A stretch of DNA of 25,502 nt, taken from NCBI GenBank assembly GCA_002254285.1, contig NIUZ01000030.1, positions 1 to 25,502 of the forward strand. The letters are read 5' to 3'. The notes under the pieces are model-generated. The model was not told the DNA's origin. It saw nothing but the letters and a program-made list of their open reading frames with translations, and did not search any database. Each line of letters begins with the position of its first letter. Within the stretch, counting starts at the first letter, position 1. A program made the translations under genes and the position numbers. This DNA is from Bacteroidetes bacterium 4572_112 (lineage in GTDB: Bacteria; Bacteroidota; Bacteroidia; Bacteroidales; UBA1556). Below are positions 1 through 7,855 of the stretch, in pieces.

Positions 1-95
1 CGGAGGATTATTTTAAAAGGAGGAAAGAGGGCAAGGGTCCTTCGGTAAAAACTCAGGAGGACTAGGATAAGGAAAAAGTTCATTAGAACCAAGAT

Positions 96-129
96 TCTGC
101 GACCCCCGATAGGAATCGGGAGAAGCAGA
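96..129. repeat. Dispersed CCCGAT..ATCGGG hairpin, copy 1
   Basis: Inner stem CCCGAT (105-110) pairs with ATCGGG (115-120); outer TCTGC (96-100) pairs with GCAGA (125-129). Related hairpins lie at 19517-19532 and 23827-23842; the copies here and at 23827 are both followed by AGCAGA or a close variant. A dispersed palindromic repeat of unknown role. Confidence 0.6.
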
Positions 130-250
130 CTTGTACAAGATTATTACAAACTTTGTGGTATCTATAAAAAAGATTACTTCACTCCGTTCGTGAAATTATT
201 GCTTCGAGCCAAGAGTGCAAAAATTCCCCAAAAACCTACCTCATTTTTAT

Positions 251-258
251 TACCTTTG
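251..258 (+). promoter_or_regulatory. Candidate -7 promoter box for the ricT homologue
   Basis: TACCTTTG matches the Bacteroidota -7 consensus TAnnTTTG. It would place the transcription start near 261, giving a leader of about 70 nt. No TTG box is visible at the expected -33 spacing, so the call rests on one box only. Confidence 0.4.
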
Positions 259-272
259 TCCATTGATACGTA

Positions 273-299
273 TCTGCTAAAATTGTTGATTTTAGCGGA
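273..299 (+). promoter_or_regulatory. Leader hairpin upstream of ricT homologue
   Basis: TCTGCTAAAAT (273-283) and ATTTTAGCGGA (289-299) form an 11-bp stem (one G-U pair) with a 5-nt TGTTG loop, ending 31 nt before the start codon. It lies inside the predicted leader RNA. No T-run follows, so it is not an intrinsic terminator; a stabilising or regulatory role is a guess. Confidence 0.4.
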
Positions 300-330
300 G
301 AATTATATATATATACCAAAATAAGATTTT

Positions 331-1635
331 ATGTATTCTGAAAAAGAAGCTATGCAGTCGAGAGGCTGTTGTTTTGTGCCTTCTGCAGATCAGAAGAACG
401 AGAATATAAACCAGCATTCGTGCTGTAAATTAGACGCTTACGATTGGCTAAGCGATATTAATTTCATTGAAGAGAAGCGCTATTTCGATATTGTAGAAGT
501 ACGTTTTAAGAACAATAGAAAAGGTTTTTTTCGTTCTCCCGAAGGAGAAACATTACTCAGCGGTGACATAGTTGCCGTGGAAGCAAGCCCAGGTCACGAT
601 ATAGGAATTGTGAGCCTAACAGGTGAAATAGTGCGTTTGCAAATGCACAAAAAAAAGGTCCCATATAAAGACACTTATATAAGCAAGGTTTATCGTAAAG
701 CCAGAGGCAACGATATTGAGAAATGGGTGCAAGCCGCAGCTCTCGAAATCCCTAGTATGATTACTACTCGTAAAGCAGTGATGGACCTTGGTCTTGATAT
801 GAAAATTAACGATGTTGAGTATCAGGGCGATAAAACCAAGGCTGTATTTTATTATACTGCCGAAGGAAGAGTTGATTTTAGAGAATTGATAAAAATTCTT
901 GCCGATAAATTTTCTGTAAGAATAGAGATGAAACAAATTGGTGTTCGTAATCCACAAAAGCTTGCCGGACAATGTGGTAAGCTTAAGTGCTGTCTTAATT
1001 TTGAGCAAGATAATTATAAAGAAGAGTCGGCAAAATTCCCTCCTTCGGATGTTAAGCTTAAAACCAAAGCTGGTGATGCTTTCTTTCAAAAGAAAGATAT
1101 ACTTAGTGGCATGATGTGGTATTCGTATTACGAAACTCCATCGGTATTTATTCAATTGCGTCGTCAAGAGGTGCAGAATATTCAGCGAATGAACGATAAG
1201 GGAAAACTCCCTGATGCGCTAAATACTCAGCTTGAGGCCGAGCTTGAAGGTTCTATTAAATTCGACAATGTAATTGGACAAGATGATGTTACGCGTTTCG
1301 ATAAAGTGAAAACTGGTAATAGTAAAGGTAATTCGAAGCGAAACGGAAATCGTAATAAATCGAATAACAAAAACCGTAATCAGTCGAATAATAAAAACGC
1401 CAAAACTCAAGACAATAAGGAAGGAAATAAGTCTGCTAAAGATAATAATAACAAAGCGAAGGCTAATAATTCTAAAAACAATAATAGAAATAATGCTAAG
1501 GATAATAATCCTAAACAACAGCAAAGATCTAGGTCTGCAAGGCCTAATAATAAGAACAATAAAGTAAACAAATCAAATAAACCAAAGGCCAAAAGAGAGA
1601 ATAAACCTCAGGTAAATAAAGGCGAAAAGTCTTAA
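331..1635 (+). CDS. ricT: PSP1-domain protein (RicT/YaaT family)
   Basis: The protein has 434 residues. Residues ~50-280 carry the PSP1 core, including the cysteine cluster QCGKLKCCLNFE near 215-227 and extra N-terminal cysteine pairs (GCC near 12-14, CC near 31-32). In Bacillus, RicT (YaaT) works with RicA and RicF as an Fe-S-binding complex affecting RNA maturation; a similar role here is inferred from family only. From about residue 325 the sequence becomes a tail almost entirely of Lys, Asn, Ser and Arg, typical of a disordered basic, possibly RNA-binding, extension; the core alone is near the usual family length. The first in-frame ATG after the promoter and hairpin was taken as start. 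The neighbours gldH and a class A PBP are a familiar Bacteroidota context. The family call is secure; the exact function in this phylum is not. Confidence 0.88.
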   Translation: MYSEKEAMQSRGCCFVPSADQKNENINQHSCCKLDAYDWLSDINFIEEKRYFDIVEVRFKNNRKGFFRSPEGETLLSGDIVAVEASPGHDIGIVSLTGEIVRLQMHKKKVPYKDTYISKVYRKARGNDIEKWVQAAALEIPSMITTRKAVMDLGLDMKINDVEYQGDKTKAVFYYTAEGRVDFRELIKILADKFSVRIEMKQIGVRNPQKLAGQCGKLKCCLNFEQDNYKEESAKFPPSDVKLKTKAGDAFFQKKDILSGMMWYSYYETPSVFIQLRRQEVQNIQRMNDKGKLPDALNTQLEAELEGSIKFDNVIGQDDVTRFDKVKTGNSKGNSKRNGNRNKSNNKNRNQSNNKNAKTQDNKEGNKSAKDNNNKAKANNSKNNNRNNAKDNNPKQQQRSRSARPNNKNNKVNKSNKPKAKRENKPQVNKGEKS

Positions 1636-1651
1636 GCTTTTGGGCATTTTT

Positions 1652-1688
1652 ATAACAAATCTCTGAATTAAATTTAGAGATTTGTTAT
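1652..1688 (+). terminator. Hairpin/terminator between ricT and gldH
   Basis: ATAACAAATCTCT (1652-1664) and AGAGATTTGTTAT (1676-1688) are perfect 13-bp complements with an 11-nt loop, 17 nt after the ricT stop and followed by a T-rich stretch. The T-run is interrupted, so termination may be partial. Confidence 0.6.
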
Positions 1689-1690
1689 TC

Positions 1691-1698
1691 TATATTTG
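1691..1698 (+). promoter_or_regulatory. Candidate -7 promoter box for gldH
   Basis: TATATTTG fits TAnnTTTG directly after the hairpin and 11 bases before the gldH ATG, implying an almost leaderless message if used. No clear -33 box, so only suggestive. Confidence 0.3.
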
Positions 1699-1709
1699 AT
1701 AATATATAT

Positions 1710-2186
1710 ATGCTTATGCTTAAAAATATTTATGTGGTTTTTGTTATCGCTTTGGCGTTTATTATTAGCTCCTGTGGCAATAATAGTATTTACGATCATA
1801 ATCAAGAAATAAATAACCCATGGAAAGCAGAGCAAAAAGCTGAATTCGATTTCAATATTTCGGATACACTTTCGGCATTCGATTTCTATATAAATATTCG
1901 CAATACTACCGAGTATAATTATTCTAACTTATACCTTTTTATAAGAACAGATTTTCCTGATGGAAGATATGCCATTGATACTGCCGAATTGTTTCTTGCT
2001 GATTTGCAAGGCAATTGGTTAGGTAGTGGTATTGGCGAGATTAAAGATAATCAGATACTATTTCGTAAGCATGGACGTTTTCCCATGAAAGGACAATATA
2101 AAATCACTTTCGAACAGGCAATGCGCACAGTTGAGCTACAGGGAATTGAGTCTGTAGGTATACGTATTGATAAAAGCGAAAATTAG
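1710..2186 (+). CDS. gldH: GldH-family lipoprotein
   Basis: A 158-residue protein with a hydrophobic signal segment (about 6-20) ending in the lipobox IISSC, so Cys22 should be lipidated and the protein anchored in the periplasm or outer membrane. The body shows GldH-family features: the stretch around YSNLYLFIRTDFPDG, then LADLQGNWLGSGIGEI, then RKHGRFP and a GIESVGIRI close. GldH is required for gliding in Flavobacterium johnsoniae, and Gld lipoproteins belong to the gliding/type IX secretion gene set; GldH homologues also occur in non-gliding Bacteroidota, so motility cannot be inferred. A second ATG two codons in (1716) is an equally possible start. It lies between ricT and the PBP gene, 57 bases ahead of the latter, consistent with cotranscription. 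Confidence 0.85.
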   Translation: MLMLKNIYVVFVIALAFIISSCGNNSIYDHNQEINNPWKAEQKAEFDFNISDTLSAFDFYINIRNTTEYNYSNLYLFIRTDFPDGRYAIDTAELFLADLQGNWLGSGIGEIKDNQILFRKHGRFPMKGQYKITFEQAMRTVELQGIESVGIRIDKSEN

Positions 2187-2243
2187 GAATTAAACCACCT
2201 TACAGATTACTTTCTAAAATAATAAAGAACAGCAAATAATACT

Positions 2244-4559
2244 ATGGCAACAGATAAAAAACTGGAAAAGAAAAAGAAAACTGCAAAAAAGGAGAATACA
2301 AACATTAATCGAATTATAAGATTGATGTGGTTTACTTTTATAGGATTAGTGGCTTTTGTTGGTCTACTATTTTATTCTATTTCCATTGGTTGGCTTGGGT
2401 TTATGCCTAGTTTCGAAGAGTTGGAGAATCCAAAGAGTAATCTGGCTTCCGAAATATATTCTGCTGACCAAGTTCTGCTAGGAAAATACTATATCGAGAA
2501 CAGATCAAATATTCATTTCGATGAACTATCGCCAAACCTTGTTGAAGCATTAGTTGCTACTGAGGATGCTCGCTTTTATGAGCATAGTGGAGTGGATTTG
2601 CGAGCTTTAATGCGTGTGTTTAAAGGAGTTATTACTGGTAATCGTGCCGGTGGAGGTTCTACTATTACTCAGCAGCTTGCCAAAAATCTATTCCCTAGAG
2701 AAGAAAAATCTAAATTGCAATTAGTTACCCAAAAGTTTAAAGAATGGGTGATTGCTACCAAGCTTGAGTATAATTATACCAAGCACGAGATAATAGCCAT
2801 GTATTTCAATACCGTTACTTTTGGAAGCAATAGTTACGGAATTAAAACTGCATCAAAAACATATTTTGCAAAACTGCCTAGCGAATTGAATAGGGAAGAG
2901 GCAAGTATGCTAGTGGGAATGCTTAAAGCACCTTCTTACTATAATCCTGTACGAAATCATGAAAGAGCGCTAAAGCGTCGTGAGATTGTACTTTCGCAAC
3001 AGCGCAATTATAAATATATTACTCAACAAGAGTATGACTCATTGCGAAATACTCCACTGGATATGAGCAGATATCGTAGAGCTGATCATAAGGTTGGTTT
3101 GGCTACATATTTTAGAGAATATTTGCGTGGCGAGATGAAACAATGGTGCAAGACTCACTATAAAACAGATGGCGAGCCATATAATCTTTATCGTGATGGA
3201 TTAAGAATATATACTACCATTAACTCAAAAATGCAGCGCTATGCCGAGGAGGCAGTTGCTGAGCATTTGGGAGAAGATTTACAGCCAGCATTTTTTAAGC
3301 ATTGGTCCAATAAAAAGCGATATCCTAATGCGCCATTTTTCAGACTTACAAAGAAAGAAACAGCACGAATAATGCGCTCAGGAATGAAGCGTAGCTCAAG
3401 ATATTATTGGATGAATGTACGCAATGCTCCGCAAGATTCCATTGATTTGGTATTTAATACTCCTACTCATATGCGAGTATTTAGCTGGCATGGCGATATT
3501 GATACCGTTATGACTCCAATGGATAGTGTGCTTTATTATAAGTCGTTTTTGCAAACAGGTGTTATGTCTGTTGAGCCTCAAACGGGTTATGTAAGAGCTT
3601 ATGTTGGTGGTATTGACTATCATCATTTTCAGTACGACCATGTTACCAAAGGAAAGCGCCAAGTTGGTTCTACTTTTAAGCCTTTTGTATATGCTTCGGC
3701 AATGCAAGAGATGGGTTACGACCCATGTACCGAGGTGCCGAATATTCCTGTGAGTTTTCCTATGCCTGATGGGCAGCCGCTATATACTCCTAAAAACTCT
3801 GGCGACGATCGTGAGGGCGAAATGGTAAGTTTACAATGGGCTTTGGCAAATTCGGTAAATTATATTTCGGCATTCTTGATAAAGCAAGTAAAACCAGGCA
3901 AAGTTATAGAGTTAGCACGCAAAATGGGTGTTAAGTCTAATATAGACCCCGTGCCTGCCATATGCTTGGGAACGCCAAGTTTATCGGTTTACGAAATGGT
4001 GGGAGCTACTGCTACTTACCCTAATAAGGGCGTATTTCAGAAGCCGATTTTTATAACTCGTGTTGAGGATAAAAATGGTAATGTGCTTGAGACTTTTACC
4101 AGTGAAGCAACTGACGCCTTGGATGATATTACGGCCTATAAAATGCTTTCGCTGATGGAAGGCGTTGTGAAATATGGTACAGGGGTTCGCCTACGTTTGA
4201 AATATAAAATGAAGCAGCATATTGCCGGTAAAACTGGTACTACAGATAATAACTCCGATGGATGGTTTATGGGATTAACTCCTGAGCTTGTTACTGGAGT
4301 ATGGGTAGGAGCAGAGGATAGGTCGGTGCACTTTAGAAGTACACATTTGGGTCAGGGAGCAAATATGGCTCTTCCAATTTGGGCTTTATATATGAAAAGA
4401 GTATATGCCGATTCTACAATTAATATTTCACAAGAACCTTTTGAAATGCCTCAGGGCTTTACCGAAAATGAATACGATTGCGAATCCATAAAGGAGAAGA
4501 AGGACGAGATTAATAAAGATAATCCCGTGCATGACGAATTTGATAACCTAGGTATCTAG
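2244..4559 (+). CDS. Class A penicillin-binding protein (bifunctional transglycosylase/transpeptidase)
   Basis: A 771-residue peptidoglycan synthase of PBP1A type. It has a short Lys-rich cytoplasmic N-terminus, one membrane anchor (about 25-47) and then a GT51 glycosyltransferase domain with ATEDARFYEH (catalytic Glu107) and GGSTITQQLAKN (137-148). The transpeptidase domain follows: nucleophile motif STFK (Ser476, Lys479), SVN (537-539) and KTGTT (663-667), all intact. It polymerises lipid II and cross-links stem peptides on the periplasmic face of the inner membrane. The region around 340-440 between the two domains is a family-typical linker. The acidic/Lys-rich C-terminal ~35 residues look disordered. 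It is 22 bases from the Hpt gene, suggesting one transcript. Confidence 0.96.
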   Translation: MATDKKLEKKKKTAKKENTNINRIIRLMWFTFIGLVAFVGLLFYSISIGWLGFMPSFEELENPKSNLASEIYSADQVLLGKYYIENRSNIHFDELSPNLVEALVATEDARFYEHSGVDLRALMRVFKGVITGNRAGGGSTITQQLAKNLFPREEKSKLQLVTQKFKEWVIATKLEYNYTKHEIIAMYFNTVTFGSNSYGIKTASKTYFAKLPSELNREEASMLVGMLKAPSYYNPVRNHERALKRREIVLSQQRNYKYITQQEYDSLRNTPLDMSRYRRADHKVGLATYFREYLRGEMKQWCKTHYKTDGEPYNLYRDGLRIYTTINSKMQRYAEEAVAEHLGEDLQPAFFKHWSNKKRYPNAPFFRLTKKETARIMRSGMKRSSRYYWMNVRNAPQDSIDLVFNTPTHMRVFSWHGDIDTVMTPMDSVLYYKSFLQTGVMSVEPQTGYVRAYVGGIDYHHFQYDHVTKGKRQVGSTFKPFVYASAMQEMGYDPCTEVPNIPVSFPMPDGQPLYTPKNSGDDREGEMVSLQWALANSVNYISAFLIKQVKPGKVIELARKMGVKSNIDPVPAICLGTPSLSVYEMVGATATYPNKGVFQKPIFITRVEDKNGNVLETFTSEATDALDDITAYKMLSLMEGVVKYGTGVRLRLKYKMKQHIAGKTGTTDNNSDGWFMGLTPELVTGVWVGAEDRSVHFRSTHLGQGANMALPIWALYMKRVYADSTINISQEPFEMPQGFTENEYDCESIKEKKDEINKDNPVHDEFDNLGI

Positions 4560-4581
4560 AACCTTATTTTAAGCAATAATT

Positions 4582-4923
4582 ATGAAGCTATTTAGTAGTG
4601 ATTTTATGATGGAAATGATGGATGGAAACGTTTCTGAAGTAATTGCTATTGCTGAAATGTTTCTGGATTTGGGGCCTAAAATGCTTGAAGATATTGGTGA
4701 AGCAATAGATAAAGAAGACTGGCTTAGGGCTGGTAAAGCTGCCCATAAGTTAAAATCATCATTAATGCTATGGCGAATAAACTCGCTTGTAGAACTTGCT
4801 GTTTCAATTGAAAATAATGGATACCAAAAGTCAAATACCGAAGATATTAAGAGTGATTTTATTGAATTGAAAAAAGGATTGAATATTGCATTGGGTCAAA
4901 TGAAAGAAGAGTTTAGTTTATAA
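4582..4923 (+). CDS. Hpt (histidine phosphotransfer) domain protein
   Basis: A 113-residue all-helical protein consisting of one Hpt domain. The phosphoacceptor motif AHKLKSS places the active histidine at His55, and the flanking pattern (acidic helix before, hydrophobic helix after) fits the four-helix phosphorelay fold. Such proteins shuttle phosphate between response-regulator receivers, usually downstream of a hybrid histidine kinase. No kinase or receiver gene is in the window, so its partners are unknown. It starts 22 bases after the PBP stop and is probably cotranscribed with it; whether it is functionally tied to wall synthesis is open. Its stop codon abuts the terminator of the minus-strand candidate RNA. 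Confidence 0.8.
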   Translation: MKLFSSDFMMEMMDGNVSEVIAIAEMFLDLGPKMLEDIGEAIDKEDWLRAGKAAHKLKSSLMLWRINSLVELAVSIENNGYQKSNTEDIKSDFIELKKGLNIALGQMKEEFSL

Positions 4924-5053
4924 AAAAAATAAAGAGCAAATTTGGGAGAATTTGCTCTTTAACACTAAAATCACAGATACTAGTCCATATAAATTTGGGA
5001 AATGGACTAGATAACGGCGGCTTAGGACAGCCACCTTTTAAATTAACTAACAG
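4924..5053 (-). ncRNA. Candidate structured small RNA
   Basis: Reading the minus strand there is a promoter (TTG at 5083-5081, 17-nt gap, TACTTTTG at 5063-5056), an expected start near 5053, then three hairpins: GGTGGCT/AGCCGCC-type (about 5037-5016), CTAGTCCAT/ATGGACTAG (5010-4980, 9 perfect pairs) and AAAGAGCAAATT/AATTTGCTCTTT (4960-4931, 12 perfect pairs). The last is followed by a long minus-strand T-run (about 4930-4923), i.e. a textbook intrinsic terminator. No ORF of useful size is present. The RNA would be about 130 nt and convergent with the Hpt gene. I do not recognise it as 6S, SRP RNA or tmRNA. Confidence 0.5.
4925..4960 (-). terminator. Intrinsic terminator of candidate small RNA
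   Basis: Perfect 12-bp stem (4931-4942 with 4949-4960), 6-nt loop, T-run on the minus strand only. On the plus strand the stem is followed by TTTAACAC, so it is a weaker terminator for the Hpt gene. Confidence 0.75.
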
Positions 5054-5055
5054 GG

Positions 5056-5084
5056 CAAAAGTAATGCAATATGACACGATCAAA
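5056..5084 (-). promoter_or_regulatory. Promoter of candidate small RNA
   Basis: Minus-strand TTTG (5084-5081), 17-nt spacer, TACTTTTG (5063-5056) match the Bacteroidota pattern TTG-N17-23-TAnnTTTG. This is the only box pair in the window meeting both sequence and spacing. Confidence 0.5.
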
Positions 5085-5202
5085 AGTTAAAGGAATCAAA
5101 CAAAGGCTAAAGAATGTTAAATAAGTATTAGATTACTTGTACTGTGCTATATAGTATCTGATTATTAAGTGTTAGTATATATTAATTGTTTTAAGAATAT
5201 TA

Positions 5203-5233
5203 AAAAAGCCTCTATAATTTATAGAGGCTTTTG
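5203..5233 (-). terminator. Terminator after biotin carrier gene (possibly bidirectional)
   Basis: AAAAGCCTCTATA and TATAGAGGCTTTT form a long stem with T-runs on both sides, about 50 bases beyond the stop of the minus-strand biotin carrier gene. Confidence 0.75.
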
Positions 5234-5285
5234 TTTGTTTTATTAAGAATTTACAGATAATTATCTAAATCCTAATTATATAGCT

Positions 5286-5630
5286 TTATACTAATTCGAC
5301 CATTACAAAGTTTTTTGCAACAACTTGTCCAACTTCAACATATACATCTTTAACCACTCCATCAAAAGGTGCTATTACTCGATTCTTCATTTTCATAGCC
5401 TCTAGCAACATCATAATCTCACCTTCCTTAACTTTATCACCTTTCTTAACAAATATTTCGGCAATGGTGCCTGGAATAAATGCCAATGAGCTTTTTTTAT
5501 TAGGAATTGTATATGGTTTACGTTCCAAATATGCTTTTGTAAGCTTGGTACGGTATATAGTATCTCCAACTCTAAAATCCTGAAATTCAGAATCAACTTT
5601 TTCTGTTGGTGTTTTTTTCTTATTTGCCAT
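5286..5630 (-). CDS. Biotin carboxyl carrier protein subunit of an acyl-CoA carboxylase
   Basis: A 114-residue protein. Residues ~48-114 form a biotinyl/lipoyl domain with the biotinylation motif EAMKM (Lys80) and an FIPGTIAEI start and a PFDGVVKDV hairpin typical of carrier domains. The N-terminal ~45 residues are a charged, Lys-rich linker with no known fold. The biotin shuttles carboxyl groups between a biotin carboxylase and the carboxyltransferase encoded 30 bases upstream in the same direction, so the two surely share a transcript. No biotin carboxylase (accC-type) gene, and no membrane decarboxylase beta subunit, is adjacent; either could be elsewhere. It could equally serve a methylmalonyl-CoA decarboxylase-type complex. 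Confidence 0.88.
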   Translation of the reverse strand: MANKKKTPTEKVDSEFQDFRVGDTIYRTKLTKAYLERKPYTIPNKKSSLAFIPGTIAEIFVKKGDKVKEGEIMMLLEAMKMKNRVIAPFDGVVKDVYVEVGQVVAKNFVMVELV

Positions 5631-5660
5631 AATTAAATCTTTTAATTATTTATTAATATA

Positions 5661-7208
5661 CTAGAATGGAGGAACACCGTGTTTCTTCTCTGGAATTACC
5701 ACTGACTTGCTTTGCGAAATCTCCAATGCATGAAGAATAAACTTACGAGTTTCGTTAAGTTCAATTACCGAATCGATATAACCATAAGCTGCTGCAACGT
5801 AAGGATTAGCATACTTTTTCTTATACTCTTCAATTTTTATTTCACGTAATGCATCAGGATCATCAGCTTGAGCAATCTCTTTTCTAAAGATAATATTAGC
5901 GGCTCCTGTAGGTCCCATTACTGCAATTTCGGCAGTAGGCCATGCAAATACAAAGTCGGCCTTAAGGTGGCTCGAGCACATTGCAATATATCCTCCACCA
6001 TATGCCTTACGCATAATAAGAGTAATTTTTGGAACAGTAGCTTCCGAATAAGCATATAATAGTTTTGCACCATGTCTAATAACACCTGCATGCTCCTGAT
6101 CTACTCCTGGTAAATATCCTGGAAGGTCGACAAGGGTAAGCAATGGAATATTAAATGCATCGCAATATCTGATAAAACGTGCTGCCTTATCCGATGAGTC
6201 AACATCAAGCACTCCAGCAAGTACTAATGGCTGATTTGCTACAATACCAACAGTATCGCCATCAAAACGGGCAAAACCAATTACAATATTAGCAGCCCAC
6301 ATTGTTTGAACTTCAAAAAATTTGGAATCATCAGAAATAGAGCGTACAATATCTCTTACATCATACGGCTCTGTTGCATCAGCAGGGAAAAGCTTATTTA
6401 CCTTATAAGTACGTGTTTTTGGTGGCTTAGTAGGGAAAGAGTCTGCTTTCTTAGTATTGTTCCAAGGAATATAAGAAAATAATTCCTTAATCTGGCCGAA
6501 ACACTCTTTTTCACTTTCGGCATAGAAGTGTGCATTACCGGTTTTTTCGGCATGAACTTGTGCTCCACCAAGAGCTTCCATGGTAATTTCCTCACCAAGT
6601 ACAGATTTGATAACCTCTGGTCCTGTGATAAACATTTTTGAGATTTTATCTACCACAAAAACGTAATCGGTAAGTGCTGGCGAATATACCGCACCTCCGG
6701 CACAAGGGCCAAGAATAACTGAAATCTGAGGAATTACTCCCGAAGCCATAGTGTTACGGTAGAATATCTCTCCATAACCAGCCAAGGAATTTACTCCCTC
6801 TTGAATACGTGCTCCACCGGAGTCGTTAATTCCAATAATTGGAACTTTCAACTTCATGGCGTGATCCATGATCTTAGTAATCTTGCGAGCGTGCATATAT
6901 CCTAAAGATCCACCGGCAACAGTGAAATCTTGAGCATAAATACAGACAGGATGTCCATTAATGGTTCCTGTACCGATGATAACACCGTCACCTGCAAGCT
7001 TTTTCTTGTCCATATCAAAATCCTTGGCAGCATGCTCTACAAATAGATCATACTCAAAAAAGGATTTGCTGTCTAATAATTCAATGATACGCTCTCTGGC
7101 GGTCATTTTTCCCATTGATACTTGTTTCTCAATGGCTTTGTCGCCTCCACCTTTTACGGCTTCGCTCATTCTCTTGCGTAAATCGCTGGTCTTAATTCGT
7201 AATGACAT
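5661..7208 (-). CDS. Acyl-CoA carboxylase carboxyltransferase (propionyl-CoA carboxylase beta / MmdA family)
   Basis: A 515-residue cytoplasmic enzyme of the two-crotonase-fold carboxyltransferase family, full length for PccB/MmdA. The N-terminal half has DSGGARIQEGV and GPCAGGAVYSPALTDYV (acyl-CoA/oxyanion-hole region); the C-terminal half has LPGYLPG, the HGAKLLYAYSEATVPK helix and RKAYGGGYIAMCS (carboxybiotin side). It moves CO2 between biotin on its partner carrier and an acyl-CoA, probably propionyl-/methylmalonyl-CoA, as common in Bacteroidota propionate/succinate metabolism. Substrate and direction (carboxylase versus sodium-pumping decarboxylase) cannot be told from this gene alone; the lack of an adjacent biotin carboxylase or OadB-like gene leaves both possible. 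First gene of a two-gene unit with the biotin carrier. Confidence 0.93.
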   Translation of the reverse strand: MSLRIKTSDLRKRMSEAVKGGGDKAIEKQVSMGKMTARERIIELLDSKSFFEYDLFVEHAAKDFDMDKKKLAGDGVIIGTGTINGHPVCIYAQDFTVAGGSLGYMHARKITKIMDHAMKLKVPIIGINDSGGARIQEGVNSLAGYGEIFYRNTMASGVIPQISVILGPCAGGAVYSPALTDYVFVVDKISKMFITGPEVIKSVLGEEITMEALGGAQVHAEKTGNAHFYAESEKECFGQIKELFSYIPWNNTKKADSFPTKPPKTRTYKVNKLFPADATEPYDVRDIVRSISDDSKFFEVQTMWAANIVIGFARFDGDTVGIVANQPLVLAGVLDVDSSDKAARFIRYCDAFNIPLLTLVDLPGYLPGVDQEHAGVIRHGAKLLYAYSEATVPKITLIMRKAYGGGYIAMCSSHLKADFVFAWPTAEIAVMGPTGAANIIFRKEIAQADDPDALREIKIEEYKKKYANPYVAAAYGYIDSVIELNETRKFILHALEISQSKSVVIPEKKHGVPPF

Positions 7209-7499
7209 GTCGATTTATAAAATTTAGTTAAAGAATAATTTTGAGACTATATTTTATCAATAAATACAAGGTATTCGCCTAATATTAAATGAAATACAAA
7301 ATACTTTTTAGTTGTGAGAAGTATATATATTTCTGTTAATATTATCTATTATGCGAGTATTTTATAAATGTTTGTTAAAATATGTCCTTAATATAATTTT
7401 AAGTTTTATAATAAAACTTAAACAATATGCAAACATAAGGTTTATGTTAATACAATCACTGAAATTATTTTAAATAGATATATTTTATGTGTAATATCC

Positions 7500-7695
7500 C
7501 TATGTACATGACAAAAACTATATGTTTGGGCTAAAGCCCATAGAATATTGTATTCATTAGGCATGGCATTCCCTTCGATAAACTCAGGATGACAGCCATG
7601 CCTAATTATGAATAAACAATATGGGCTTTAGCCCAAACATAAAAATTATATAATTGCAAATTAATTATTCATTTGTATTTTTGTCATGAACTAAG
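7500..7695. mobile_element. MITE-like nested palindromic element with 9-bp target duplication
   Basis: Terminal inverted repeats CTATGTACATGACAAAAA (7500-7517) and the complement of 7678-7695 agree at 15 of 18 positions. The element is flanked by exact 9-bp direct repeats GTAATATCC (7491-7499 and 7696-7704), as expected for a target-site duplication. Inside, two arms of about 47 nt (7521-7567 and 7594-7641) pair, each containing a TGGGCTWWAGCCCA palindrome; the loop is CCCTTCGATAAACTCAGGAT. No ORF, so it is non-autonomous. The transposase family that moved it is unknown. Confidence 0.6.
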
Positions 7696-7801
7696 GTAAT
7701 ATCCTTTAAAAATATAAATACTTGCTCATTTATCTATCTAGAGTAGCAATAATTTGTTTCGCCTGATTTATTGTATTATACCAAATTGGTATTATTAAAC
7801 A

Positions 7802-7831
7802 AAAAGCCACGGAAATGTTTCCGCGGCTTTT
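7802..7831 (-). terminator. Terminator of the three-gene secreted-protein unit
   Basis: AAAAGCCACGGAAA/TTTCCGCGGCTTTT stem (one mismatch), T-run on both strands, 25 bases beyond the stop of the minus-strand lipoprotein gene. Confidence 0.75.
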
Positions 7832-7855
7832 GTTAGTATTTATTAATTTGTGATT

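Larger units (their letters stand above)
1..330. other. Intergenic DNA with short dispersed repeats
   Basis: No supported gene. It contains a purine-rich start, a copy of the TTCG..ACTCAGGA motif (39-62) that recurs in the loops of the palindromic elements at 7500-7695 and 12081-12240, a CCCGAT/ATCGGG hairpin (96-129), a small TTCAC/GTGAA hairpin near 178-195, and the probable promoter and leader of the next gene. Confidence 0.6.
7209..7855. other. Gene-free AT-rich stretch with a MITE-like element
   Basis: No supported gene. It holds the palindromic element at 7500-7695 and its target repeats, and the terminator at 7802-7831. A TATACCAAATTGGTAT palindrome lies near 7778-7793 and resembles the palindrome at 12081-12096 at the edge of the second element. 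The remainder is plain AT-rich sequence. Confidence 0.6.

Noticed and set aside
616..1167. 183-codon open frame on the minus strand inside ricT
   Set aside because: It lies entirely antisense to a well-supported gene, has no start context, and its protein composition is that of a reverse reading of AT-rich code.
1219..1592. Hydrophobic minus-strand open frames under the ricT tail
   Set aside because: They are antisense readings of the Lys/Asn repeat tail; reversed AAT/AAA codons always give Ile/Leu/Phe-rich pseudo-membrane sequence.
4924..5053. 6S RNA, SRP RNA or tmRNA at the candidate small-RNA site
   Set aside because: Too short for 6S, and neither the SRP apical GGAAG-type loop nor a tmRNA acceptor/tag region can be found.
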